Assembly (NCBI GenBank): GCA_034509495.1
Contig: CM067514.1
Location: forward strand, 9,644,165 to 9,708,164
Origin: Acestrorhynchus altus
Lineage: Eukaryota > Chordata > Actinopteri > Characiformes > Acestrorhynchidae
Direction of reading: 5' to 3'
DNA length: 64,000 nt
Shown: positions 22,100 through 32,999 of the stretch, one piece after another
Layout: every line of letters starts with the position of its first letter
Position numbering within the stretch: the stretch's first letter is position 1
Translations under genes and position numbers: made by a program
Notes under the pieces: generated by a model
Databases searched by the model: none
What the model was told of the DNA's origin: nothing
Seen by the model: only the letters and a program-made list of their open reading frames with translations

Positions 22100-23900
22100 G
22101 TGAGTGGATATTGCCCCAGTTTAATGTTCCTAATCTTGCCCACACACAGAGGCATGAAGTCCCCTTTATTAAAAACTTAATGAAATGAACTTTCCTGCTG
22201 AGCCTGGTGCTAATCAGTAAAATGGGTCAAACTGACATTTTTCTGCAATCTTTTCCCCTCAAATGCATTAACGACATGGTGAATTTAACTGCACACTTAC
22301 TGGGTAGAAGTAAAACTGCATATTGGACTCAATCAAGCTTTTTCCTCAGGTCCCATAAATGAATCAGAATTGGACAAAATATTTCCAGTGACGCCCTGAT
22401 GTTTAGTGGCTTAATATTTATATTGTAAGTGGAAATTGTCAGTGGTTCTTTGAAAACCATTCAGTTCTGATTATTTAATGATTTTCTTTTGGCAGAAAGA
22501 AAACGAAAACATGGTTATTAAGGTTTCTCTATCATGAGTTCACCATGCAATGCTTGCTGATGTTTCCTACCTTCTAAGAAGTACCACTGTAATGACATAA
22601 TCAATGTTCTTCATGTCCCATCAGTGATCAATATGGCTGAACATACTGGCACATCATTCACTACGTCTACATTAGCAAAACTGGCCGATTTTGCTGGATA
22701 TTTTCACGGGTATTAAATAAATGTATGGGAGAAAGTGACACATACCAGAAGTTATTTTCAGAAGATCTAAGGCTACTTATGTCTTTATTTGAGATGTATT
22801 TTTTTTACTTTATAAGGACTAAAAATTCTTTAAATCTCAGAAACAGAAAAATAATTGTGTGTGACCAAAAAAGTGAGCAAACAGCCCCTCCCCTCCTTTT
22901 CCTCTATAACCCAATATCTGGGTCAGTGACTTCATTAGCCCCACCCCCTCTGGCTGTGTGCCAGAGCATGTATGCTTGGACAGAGCAGTAATCATGCATG
23001 GAAGGCATGTTTGGAAACTAGTGAATTTTAGCTGTTTTGCGAGCTGGATTACTCACTTATAATTCGTCACAAAACGATGAGAACGCAGTGGGTAAATGGG
23101 GTAGGTCTGGTAGTCTGGTATGACGTGTCCTGGCTGTAGGTTATTCTGATCCTGAGATATGACGCCTAGAAAACAGCATGTAACTCCCCACAATTGCGGA
23201 TCTCTGGCTCTGAGCATTAACTGTTATTAACTATTGATCCTCTTCATCACCTGAAAGTACACCCACAGCCCCATATGAGTTTAGGCCTTTTGGTTGATTA
23301 TCTCTTACAGATATATTTTATTAGTTAAATCTATTGTATTCTTTCCCTCATAAAATCAGTATTGTATCATTCAAGAACCTTGGCCCTGGTTAGCACACAA
23401 AATATGCAAAAGCATAACCACTTGAGGCCTAAGGAAAAGGCAGAGTATGTGCTCAGGTTCAGATTTATACAAAGCATAATTGAATCTGTCAGTTTTCCCA
23501 GTGCAGACAAAGCAATGATGCTGAATATTACTGCTCTCAGCGTTTGTCACTGGAGGGGAGTATAAACTGTGATCCATCAGCACATTCATTTCCAGTACTC
23601 TTTAGCTGTGCTATGACTGCAGAATTAATGTCTGAGGGACACCTATCATAAGCACGACATGCACATTTGTTTTATTATCAAGTTATGAAAATACAACTGG
23701 GCAGAGTTCTGGCCCATCTCACCAACAGCTGACGAATTAATTGTGTAAAAATGGCAACAGATCCTTTGATTTTTCTCTCATCAGCCTTGAAAGAGTTGAC
23801 AATGTTTCCTTGCTGGAGCCTGTGTAGTCAAGACTTAAACAATAGTACACTCGCGGGTCTTGTTAACATGAAATACAGGAGTATTATTGTAATTAATATT
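22100..23900. other. Stretch with no recognised gene
   Basis: Moderately AT-rich unique-looking DNA. The short frames at 22725-22991 and 23362-23589 carry no recognisable motif. Confidence 0.45.
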
Positions 23901-23986
23901 TACATTTATGGCATTTAGCAGACGCCCCCCAAACGGCTTACCAAAGTGCTTTGCTGTTCACTCAGAAAATATCCTTAGTTAGTAGA
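23901..23986 (-). mobile_element. L2-like LINE 3' tail, reverse orientation
   Basis: The plus strand reads tacatttatggcatttagca, gacgcccccc and aaagtgctttgctgttcact. This is the reverse complement of the L2-like tail seen at 38800-38870, 39580-39660 and 45050-45120. Confidence 0.65.
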
Positions 23987-24962
23987 TGGTAGTAATGGTA
24001 TCTCCATCAACAGATATTTTAAGATGGAGAGGACAATGAAAAGTAATTTATCAGTACTTCAGTAGAAATAATGCCATACATGCACACACTTTCCAAATCT
24101 GTTCAATATTGAAAAAGTATTTTTATGTAAAGCTGAACCTTTTCATATTCGCCCATCTGTATCCCAATTATCCGTTCTACCTTAAATGATGCAGTAGATC
24201 ATGCTCCATCATGCTCCCTATGATGGGCTGATCTAATCCATGTCTCAAACCAAACAATGCAACCTAGTTGCCACCCTAGCAACACCTCTGATTAGTATTG
24301 CTTTCTTTAAACCTCGTGGTGTCTGTGTTTAATGTATAGATAACAGTATGAAATCTCCTGCATTTAGCTTTCATTTTGTTTTAGGTTTCATGTGTGATTT
24401 GCTACAATAACCATTGAAATATAGTTCAATATATTTCAATCATGGCTGGATTGACCACTTAACTGGAATTTGTTACATACCCTTATGACCGGGTGGTCCC
24501 TTTTGATCATTTTCACCCAGCTCACATCCACCCAATCCCACACTGGGATTTTTCCCAGTTCTCCCATAGGCCAGTCCATCCCTGTGTTAGATTTTATCAA
24601 CTCATTATAATTCATGTTAGCGGTCTTTATTTGTATAATTGTAACATTGCTGCTTTGTTATGTCGTTATCCCAACTGATGAGTGACCCACCACTGAAATG
24701 TGGTTGCAATAGTGTCAGTTGTTGCTTTAACATTGAAAATACATTGAAACAATGTTCAGTGTTAAATGGTTATGAATGGGTTATCAAAACACTTATATAA
24801 AATGTTGTTTCAGCCATGACCATGACATTGATTCAACTGTGAATAACAGGAAATGCTGGCTGAGAAGTTACATTTGTATGTTAGTGTGACTTGATGAGAT
24901 TTGGTCAGTGTGCCATTGCTAGAAATCTCTCCTCCAATCACATGCACGTCCCTCCCTAAAGA

Positions 24963-25493
24963 ATTGGACCAGTGATGCCAATCTCTTTATTTTTGCTGTA
25001 GACTGTAAAAAATTGGGTTTGACATTAAACGATGAATACAATGCAAAGGAACCACATTTCTTCTTCAGGAGGTTCCAAATGGTTACACTGGCTTTGGCCA
25101 CTATATGTGCCATGGCTCATGATTTTCCATCTTCTTTCAGCCTCACGGCTGCTTGTTTTTCCCCCATAGACAGCTCCCTCTGGTTCTCCTGTTGGATACC
25201 AACTATAAACAAACCCAAATCTGAACCCGAGCCAGACACCCAGCTTTATTTATTGTTTGAATAATCAATGGAACAGGACATACCTGGGCAACAGCTGCCA
25301 GTCATGTTCCAAAACCTTTGCTCTGAAGAACGATAGGTGGGTTCTTCTGGACTCTGAAGCAGGTTCAGATGTAAATAGCTGGAAATAAAAGCTGAAATAT
25401 AGATATTTTAGTCTCATATTCGTCTTTTTACTGCCAAACCCACATGTTTTCACTCTACAGCAAAAATAAAGAGATTGGCCTCACTGTTCCAAT
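24963..25493. mobile_element. MITE with about 48-bp terminal inverted repeats
   Basis: The left arm (24963-25010) includes gccaatctctttatttttgc and tgtagactgtaaaa. The right arm (25447-25493) is its reverse complement with few mismatches: ttttcactctacagcaaaaa and taaagagattggcctcac. The 436-bp interior has no transposase. It matches a layout I remember from fish non-autonomous DNA elements. Confidence 0.75.
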
Positions 25494-26125
25494 ATTTTTG
25501 TTGGGGAGAGTTTTGGGGTCATAGCTAACTGTGGTGTGATCCCATATTAATCATCCAACCTGTAATGCACTCATCATTGATCTCTTTTACAGACCTGTTT
25601 GTTTTCATCAACACCTGGCATGTGTGGAGGGTCTCAGCGAATGCACTGCAGAGGGTTAATGTGCAACTTTATCCACTGGAGTGCCACATTTATCTCACTT
25701 ACCTTAAATCAGCAAATCCATTCACTTCAGCTGAACAGCGTCAGAAACTTTTTTTTTTTTTTTTTTTACTAAAGTCAGCATTTCTTCAATCAGCTGGAGT
25801 TTATCTCTCGCAGAGAGTAAGGCACATCCTGTCTGGCTACTTGAATGATTCTGTATTAAGCCAGCAGCCTTTTGAATTAACTGGCATACGCACAGCTTGA
25901 GCAAAAAAAAAAAAAAAAAATCAATATAAAATAATGTTTAGTTTAGTGAAATGTTTTTCTTTGAACCATGGTGCATGGTAATTAACTTTATCTGTTTGGT
26001 CTGAATACAGTCATCAAAGCTGTTCAATTTATGCAGGAGATTAATCATAGATTACCTGCAATGAAAAAAGCACTCGTTTAAAATCTGTTGATCAACAAAT
26101 GTTGGTTAATCTCTGTTTATTTTGA

Positions 26126-26153
26126 TGTGTGTGTGTGTGTGTGTGTGTGTGTT
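26126..26153. repeat. (TG)n microsatellite, short
   Basis: A 28-bp TG run followed by two copies of ttctgtgt. Confidence 0.95.
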
Positions 26154-26344
26154 CTGTGTTCTGTGTTTAGGGCTTTGGAGTTCACACAGCTCTGTGCCAC
26201 CTGTCACACACCTGGCATATTTATGTAATTTCATCATGTTCTGCCTGGAAGGTTTGATCCTTTTTGCTTTTTATTTTCTCCTTTTTTTGGCCCAGGATCA
26301 AGTGGTTTACTTGTCATACAGAAATTGGAGACACACTAGAATTT

Positions 26345-26560
26345 ACCCTAGTGTGAATACACACACTAGCGTTTGGGGCGGTGAGAAGGTACACTCAAGG
26401 TGATGGGCCAGCCACCACAGCACCTGAGGAGCAGTTAGAGGTAAGGAGCTTTGCTCGAGGGTACATCGACCACGAGGGCGGGGAAAGCACCAGGATTGAG
26501 CTGGCAACTTTCCAGTCCCAAGTACACAACACTTTAACCTATAGGAATGACAAACCAGCC
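26345..26560 (-). repeat. SINE-like dispersed repeat
   Basis: Contains ccagccaccacagcacctga, ggagcagttagaggtaagga, gctttgctcgagggtaca and acactttaacctatagga. The last part, read on the minus strand, resembles a tRNA-derived A-box region. A partial sister copy is at 5855-6000. The plus-strand open frame here is not a gene. Confidence 0.5.
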
Positions 26561-26586
26561 AGTGCAGCACCAACACAGTACTCAGT

Positions 26587-26840
26587 AATGAATGTCCAAA
26601 TGTTTGTGGACACCCCTTCTAATCAATGCATTCATTTACTTTAAGTTTCTCCCATTGCTGACACAGATGTGTCTCTGGGCCTGTAGAGAAGTACTGCCAA
26701 TAGAATAGAACTCCCTGGAGTAGACAAACATAAACCTATAAGCACCATGCCTAAGGCCAGACATGGACTAGAGGGGTATAATCTCCCTACCATCAATCGT
26801 CCTGACCTCACTAACACTCTTGTTGCTAAATGCAAACACA
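26587..26840 (-). mobile_element. M1-family MITE, reverse, internally deleted
   Basis: Starts atgaatgtccaaatgtttgt and ggacaccccttctaatc, continues gtactgccaatagaatagaa and ccagacatggactagagggg, then jumps past the middle to cctgacctcactaacactct. About 150 bp of the family body is missing. Confidence 0.65.
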
Positions 26841-28560
26841 AACGAACAAAAAAAAACAAAACAGCACTTTGGAGTGTTCAGCACCACCCTGCATTTACAT
26901 TGGTCCAGTGCGGTGTGGCAACACTTCACAACAAATCCAGCTCATTTTTAATGGGATCTGTCAATTCCCTCAGACATGGTTGCCTACTCACACCCTGGCT
27001 TTAGAGGGAAGTAGCAGAAGTTGCTCAGAGTTCAAGCTTATGCAAATAAATCCCACCAACACAGTGCATTCACCCAATCAGGATGCAGCTGGTGTTTGCA
27101 TTGTTTCTGTTGGCAGGTCAGTAGATTCACCTGCTGTTCTGAAGTCTGTCAGCATCCCCAAAAGCCAAAGATTAAACTGCATTATCTCCAATATATAGAT
27201 CCTCCCCTTCCCGAATCTGTCCACATTTAAACTGAGCAACATGTTGGAAAATATCTGTTTAAGGATGTTAAAATTCTAGTTATGAGTTATTTGAATAAAC
27301 ACATGAATTACATAAAAGCTGTTTTTACAGAGAGTTCATTTAAATTACCCATATAAATTCATTTACCCATATAAATTCATCTACAGAGGTTGCCTTGTAC
27401 TCTGGGGCCAGACCACTGAGGATGCACCGTTTATTCAAGGTTAGCGTTCACGTTGGGAGCTTGGGGGGGTTCTGGAAGCTGTCATTTAAAAAAATAAAGC
27501 TATTCAATAATTGGTTGTCTTGGGCTGTGCTAATTTTAATTTTCAGGCTAAATATTTGGGCTGTATGGGTCACAGCCTATCATTTTAATATGGTTGGTAG
27601 ACCTTCAGAGAAGGATGTCAGAACAATTTAATATTTGTTTGCTGATTGTTGCACAATTATACTATGGACGTTCATCCTCATTAGTTCATGTCGAGCAAAT
27701 TAAAGTTTCATTTTGTTGGGGCTTGTTTTCTTTGGGTTAATGAGTTATATGAGGACAATTTTCATATTTGAATAAAGTTTCATAACAGAGTGCTGTTTAT
27801 TTTCTCATGCAGCACTTTGCCTTCCAACTCATCATGAATACAGACAGAATATGTAATAAAATGAATCAGGGTAAATTAAATGCAGTGGAATACAGTTAAT
27901 GTTTTTTTTGTTTTTCCATTTAGCCTCATTAGGGACTCATATGTCCATTATGTCTGTTATGATGCAATCTACTTCATAAAACACCTGATGTCATCTTGTG
28001 AATAGTGACAGTGGTAAATAGTACATGTCTCACAAATACTCCAACGTTACTTCATATCAAACTTGAAAATATTTTCAGTGAATTTCCATGAATACTCAGG
28101 GATCCCTGTCTAGGAATTTATACTAGTGTGTCTATAAAAATGGAATATTGTTCACAATTTCATTCAGAAACAGTCATATTTTGTATCCATTACATGTAAA
28201 GTGAAATATTTAGTTTTACTGTTGAATGGCTTCCAGCTTATAAAAAGCCAAAATCCATAACATCAATATATTATATCAGATAGCTTTGAAATATGACCCT
28301 TTGTATGGAATTAACTATGAACATGAATGAACTTTTGGACAATAATCATAAAGACCTGTGACTAAAACATACCTACAGTATTAGCATGTAGTATCTCCAT
28401 GAGCACAATAATCAGCTGTGGCTGCAGTTTCTGGATGTAACCGATACCCACCATGAATTCTTTTGTTTTTCTGGGCCAATCCAAAGGTGTGAATGCTCCT
28501 GGATGATCATCATGCCAATAAGTCAAATTTGCAACCCTGTAAACACAAGAATGGTCATCC
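26841..28560. other. AT-rich stretch with no recognised gene
   Basis: No exon-like or repeat structure is clear. Frames at 26830-27230 and 27395-27631 show no domain. Confidence 0.4.
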
Positions 28561-28564
28561 TGGA

Positions 28565-28765
28565 AAACATTTACGACATTTAGCTGATGCTCTTATCCAG
28601 AGAGACAAGGTTACTCATATTACAGAGGTGGGCCAGAGCAGTGTTAGGAGTCTTGCCCAGTGACTCTTATTAGTGAAGCACAGTATAATTACCCAGACTG
28701 GGAATCAAAGCCCAGTCTCCTGCATAGTGTGGTGGCTTGCTGGTGGTGTAATCTGTTGCTCCACA
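28565..28765. repeat. Interspersed repeat with LINE/SINE-like tail
   Basis: Begins tacgacatttagctgatgct, cttatccagagagacaaggt and later ctgggaatcaaagcccagtc, cctgcatagtgtggtggctt. This arrangement is common in fish dispersed repeats. There is only one copy in the window. Confidence 0.4.
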
Positions 28766-28889
28766 CCCCTGACCCAGAGTACAGTGATGGGAGTGATACA
28801 TTCCTCTGAGCAAAAGCAGGTGCCCAGCAGCTCAATGTATGCATTGTGACTAAAATTTACTCTCACCTCAAAGGACCCAGAATACAGAA

Positions 28890-29045
28890 TTCTGATGGCC
28901 TTTGACGAGCCCTAATGCAATCAGTCCTTTCTGCCAGGTATTCATATCTACACTCTACCACCTCTTCTCAATCTATGAGTCTCACAAGTATTTATAGTCC
29001 AGTCATCCTTGTTCAGTGCATCTGCAGGAGCCTGGACTGACTTCC
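28890..29045. repeat. Dispersed repeat, paired with 61325-61510
   Basis: Shared ordered words are tggcctttgacgagccctaa (61.3 kb: tggcctttggcacgcccaaa), ccacctcttctcaatctatg in both, and gtatttatagtccagtcatc (61.3 kb: gtatttatggtccgatcatc). This is a real duplicated family of unknown type. Confidence 0.6.
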
Positions 29046-29559
29046 ACCTTAAACATGCAATGGTTTATTCAACTAATTATTTAATTTAAACTGTTAATTA
29101 ACACTTTTGATGTGATGGCAGAAATGTTACATCTACCGTTGCTGTAATGAAAAGAGGACCTTTGGTCCATCCAAGTGAGAATAATTCGCACAATTCGAAA
29201 TGCTCCCTACAGTGTGACACGTGGCTGTAAAATTGATCCTATTGTTCCACTAGAGAGATGCATAATTCTCAGTGAAAACTGCTCAGTCATTGCAGAAGTA
29301 ACTGGAGATTATTTCTAGGAAAGGATCTGCAGCAGCTGTTTTATGATTCTCCATCACATCCACACACTCTGTCAGGTATTCAAACCGTGTTAGACTCATG
29401 AATGTGGAATTGGATTTAAGCAGACGATCCAAGGTCTGGGGCTAATTGGAGAGTAAAATGGGCAGTGTGTCAGGAACCCATTTGTCAGCACATCCCCCAT
29501 GCTCTTGTCAAAGGCGAGAGCATAGCCATGCTAATAGGTGAATGGAGAAAGACGGAGTG

Positions 29560-29830
29560 CGCGGCAGAATTAGTCTCCGAGGCGACATTTCCAGATGAGT
29601 CTACGCCACTACTTTGCTGAGATGCTGGCCCTCAGGTGCAGAATCATTTGAGGGGCTGAAAATGGCTGATAGTGATGTGCTTGAATGAATATTAATCCTG
29701 GTTTAATTCTGGCTACCGTAAGCGTATTGATAGTTACGGTACAGATCCAGTGGTGTGAGTAATCATTAATTAAATCTGGACCGTATTATTTGTGTCATGA
29801 CTCTGCAAAGTGTCCTATGCTCTTCTAAAG
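29560..29830 (+). repeat. Non-coding module, copy 1 of 3
   Basis: Key shared words are tggccctcagg, aggggctg, gatagtgatgtgcttgaatg, aatattaatcctggtttaat and taattaaatctggacc. Copies 2 and 3 are at 32410-32700 and 32000-32165. It is non-coding with homeodomain-type TAAT sites. It ends where the Tc1-like copy at 29832 begins. Confidence 0.65.
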
Positions 29831-29831
29831 A

Positions 29832-31139
29832 ACTTCACTTTGTGCACATTTTGTTGTTACAACCTTATTTCAAAATGGATTGAATTCATTTTCCCCCTCA
29901 TAATTCTACACACAATAAAGGGAAAAGGGATTGTTTGAAATCTTAAGCTCAGGTGCATCTTGTTTCCACTGATCCTCCTTCAGATGTTTCTACAGCTTGA
30001 TTGGACACTAAGGAATTGTCTGTAGACCTCTGAGACAGGATTGTATCGAGAAACAGATCTGGAGAAGGGTACAGAAAAATTTCTGCTGCATTGAAGGACC
30101 TCCAGAGTGGCCTCCATCATCTGTAAATGGAACTAGTTTGCAACCACCAGGACTCTTCATAGAGCTGGCCACCTGGTCAAACTGAGTAAACTTGGTAGGA
30201 GGGCCTTAGTCAGGGAGGTGACCAAGAACCCAATGGTCACTCCAACAGAGCTCCACTATTGCTCTGTGGAGAGTGGAGAACCTTACAGAAGGACAACCAT
30301 TTCTGCAGAACTCCACCAATTAGGCACATATGGTAGAGTGGCCAGATGGAAGCCACTCCTCTGTGATACAGGACAGCCTGTCTGGAGTTTGCCAAAAGGC
30401 ACGTAAAGGAATCTCAGACTATGAGAAACAAAAGATTGAACATTTTGGACTGAATGCCAAGCATCATGTCTGGAGGAAACCAGGCACTGCTCATCACCTA
30501 GCCAACACTATTCCTACAATGAAGCATGGTGGTGCTTTTGTCTGCAACAGGAACAGGGACTGTACACAGACATCCTTGATGACAACCTGCTCCAAATGCT
30601 CTGGACCTCTGACACTAGGATGAAGGTTTATCTTCCAACAGGACAACAACCATAAGGACATAGCCAAGATAACAAAGGAGTGGCTTCAGGACAACTCTGT
30701 GAATATTCTTGAGAGGCCCAGCCAAAGCCCAGACCTGAACTCAATTTAATGTCTCACGAACATTATATCCAATGGAGATATCGAAAATCGGTTCTGCACC
30801 AATGCTCCCCATCCAATTGATGAAGTTTGAGAGGTTCTGCAAGGAAGAATGGGAGAAACGTCCCACAAACAGGTGTGCCAAGCTGGTAGCATCATACTCA
30901 AAAAATAATTGAGGCTGTAATTGCTGCCAAAGGTGCTTCAACAAACTATTGAGTAAAGGATGTGACTGCTTATGTACATGTTATATTTTTATTTTCAATA
31001 CATTTGCAAATATTTCAAACAAACTTTTCTCACTTTGTCATGATGGGTTATTGTGTGTAGAATTTTGAGGGAGAAAATGAATTGAATCCATTTTGAAATG
31101 AGGCTGAAAAACAACAAAATGTGCAAAAAGTGAAGAGCT
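29832..31139 (+). mobile_element. Tc1-like DNA transposon, copy 2, near-complete TIRs, broken transposase
   Basis: The left repeat (29832-29918) contains cttcactttgtgcacatttt and aaaatggattgaattcattt. The right repeat (31048-31139) is its reverse complement over about 87-92 bp with scattered mismatches. The transposase is in plus-strand pieces: KNPMVTPTELHYCSVESG near 30224, HHVWRKPGTAHHLANT near 30462 and RPSQSPDLNS near 30716, with IEHLW lost. Stops and indels kill it. The family is the same as the element at 4715-5700. Confidence 0.88.
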
Positions 31140-31361
31140 GTGATGTTTGGAATGATGATGCATTATATGGACAAAAATTCACCTCCACCACCTACAGGGT
31201 AAACTGGAAGCACAGTCATGTAGCACTTCTGCAGCTGTTTATTTGGACTGGTCATTTAGCAGAACTAAAATGCCCTTATCTGAAGGTTAGACATGCTGTA
31301 TGAAATCAGAGAATGTCTGAGCATCACATTCTAACTTTCAATATTTGTCCTGCATCAGTCC

Positions 31362-31701
31362 TGTTACACTCCTCTGTCTTCCTGTCTCCTCATTATTGTT
31401 GTCTTTACCCCCCATGTGCTTCTGAGCATGTGTCTTGTTTTGGACTTGTTTCCACCCTTGCTGTGTCTCCTTTGTGACCCAGCCCATTCGTTATCAGGTC
31501 CAGGTGTGGTTAATGATGTCTTGTATTTAAGACCCTTTGTTTCAGTCCATCCTTGTCAGACATCCATGTGTTTCTTCGTTTTTAATCCAGCTGCCATAGT
31601 TTGTCAGTCTGTTTCTTTATTATTGAATCTTAAACCACAGTACATACATCCACCTCCCTTGTTCATGTCTTCATCCACTCGGAGGAGGCATGATCGTTAC
31701 A
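31362..31701 (+). mobile_element. Possible solo LTR or LTR-like repeat
   Basis: The segment begins tgttacactcctctg and ends gatcgttaca (TG...CA). It holds a TATA-like gtcttgtatttaagaccctt in the middle, as LTR promoters do. The words tgatgtcttgtatttaagac and tcatgtcttcatccactcgg recall a fish LTR repeat. No target-site duplication is evident and no internal region is present. Confidence 0.4.
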
Positions 31702-31999
31702 CTATTTACTAACATTATCTATTATTTTTTTATAAATTCATGTAATAATATAAGCCCTATTATTTCTGTGATGCATCACCCTAATGTAATTTGTCAGACT
31801 TTCAGTGATTTTCGTCCCAATGCATCATCAGAGTCTGTTTATTATTCATAACTTCTTTAATATTTTTTAATTTCAAAAATAAAAGAAAATCTCAAATACA
31901 TAAAGCGGTGAAGTGTCTGTGTGAGGGTATAAAAACAGTAATTGATGAGTGAAAATTGCACTGGCTCTGACTGTATCTAATGGTATAACTATTTAAACT

Positions 32000-32165
32000 G
32001 TCAGCTTTGCAGAAGGCCTTTCTTTCCAAAACCCCCCACTGATGACATCTAGATTAGTCTAGACCTCTGCTTCCTAAGACACTGACCTTTACAAATCCAT
32101 TCTTTTGAGGATTAAAATGATGTGCTTTAATGAATTTTAATTCTGGTTAGCCGAAGTAAGATGCA
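32000..32165 (+). repeat. Non-coding module, copy 3 of 3
   Basis: Shares agaaggcctttctttccaaa, ccactgatgacatct, ctagacctctgct and gatgtgctttaatgaatttt with copy 2 in the same order. It is about 415 bp upstream of copy 2. It is shorter and stops before the TAAT-rich end. Confidence 0.55.
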
Positions 32166-32409
32166 GAAAGAACAATGCAGACCTTACAATGAATCAACAA
32201 ATCACGTTTTAATTTGCAGTGGGCCGGACAAATTTGGTGAGGAACACAATGCAACTTCATGGCCTTTGAGAACTCTTCGATTTGTCACTGATTGCGAACA
32301 TGTGGCAATCTCACCACGCTTCACCAAACCAACCCCTGCAGTATTTCTGATTGCAGTAATCCTTTAAGATGAAACAAACCTTCATATAACAGTATGACTT
32401 CATTCCCAA

Positions 32410-32700
32410 TTTTGTGGAAGGCCTGTTTCTCCCAAGGTCCCCCATTGATCTGGAATGAAGCCACATCTCAATGAGTTTAGGCCTCTGCTAGCTGGGACAC
32501 TGGCCCTCAGGACCTTGTTCATTTAAGGGGCTGGTAAAATGAATGATAGTGATGTGCTTGAATGAATCTTAATTCAGGTTTCATTCTGCCTAGCTTAAAT
32601 GTAGTAATACTGCACAGGCCCAATAATGAATGCTATCATAAATTAAATCTGGCCCTTAGTCTCTTGTGTGAATTTTGCAATGTGACCTAATACTGTGGCT
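32410..32700 (+). repeat. Non-coding module, copy 2 of 3
   Basis: Reads ggaaggcctgtttctcccaa, cccattgatctggaatg, ggacactggccctcagga, aaggggctgg and gatagtgatgtgcttgaatg, then ataaattaaatctggccctt. The alignment to copy 1 runs for about 200 bp. Confidence 0.65.
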
Positions 32701-32999
32701 GAGCCTGATGAAGAGAAAGTGTTCCCCAGGCGTTAATGTATGTAGAGCCCTGTGTGTGTAAATTGGTTCACTGGTTCCCTGATGTTATTAGCCTCTGCTT
32801 TGCACTGGGCCGGTGCTACCTTAACATGCTGCCTTTATCTTTCTGCAAATTGACCAAACCTCGGGACTGATTAGAATAACCTCCGAGGAGACGTACCATC
32901 GGCTCACTGTTTCAGATCACCTTTCCTTGCCATCTAAGAAGACACATACAAACATACCCACACGTGGTGGGACACTCGTCAGCATTCGAAAAGCGTCCA

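Noticed and set aside
26381..26644. Plus-strand 87-codon frame
   Set aside because: It spans a SINE-like repeat and the end of an M1 element.
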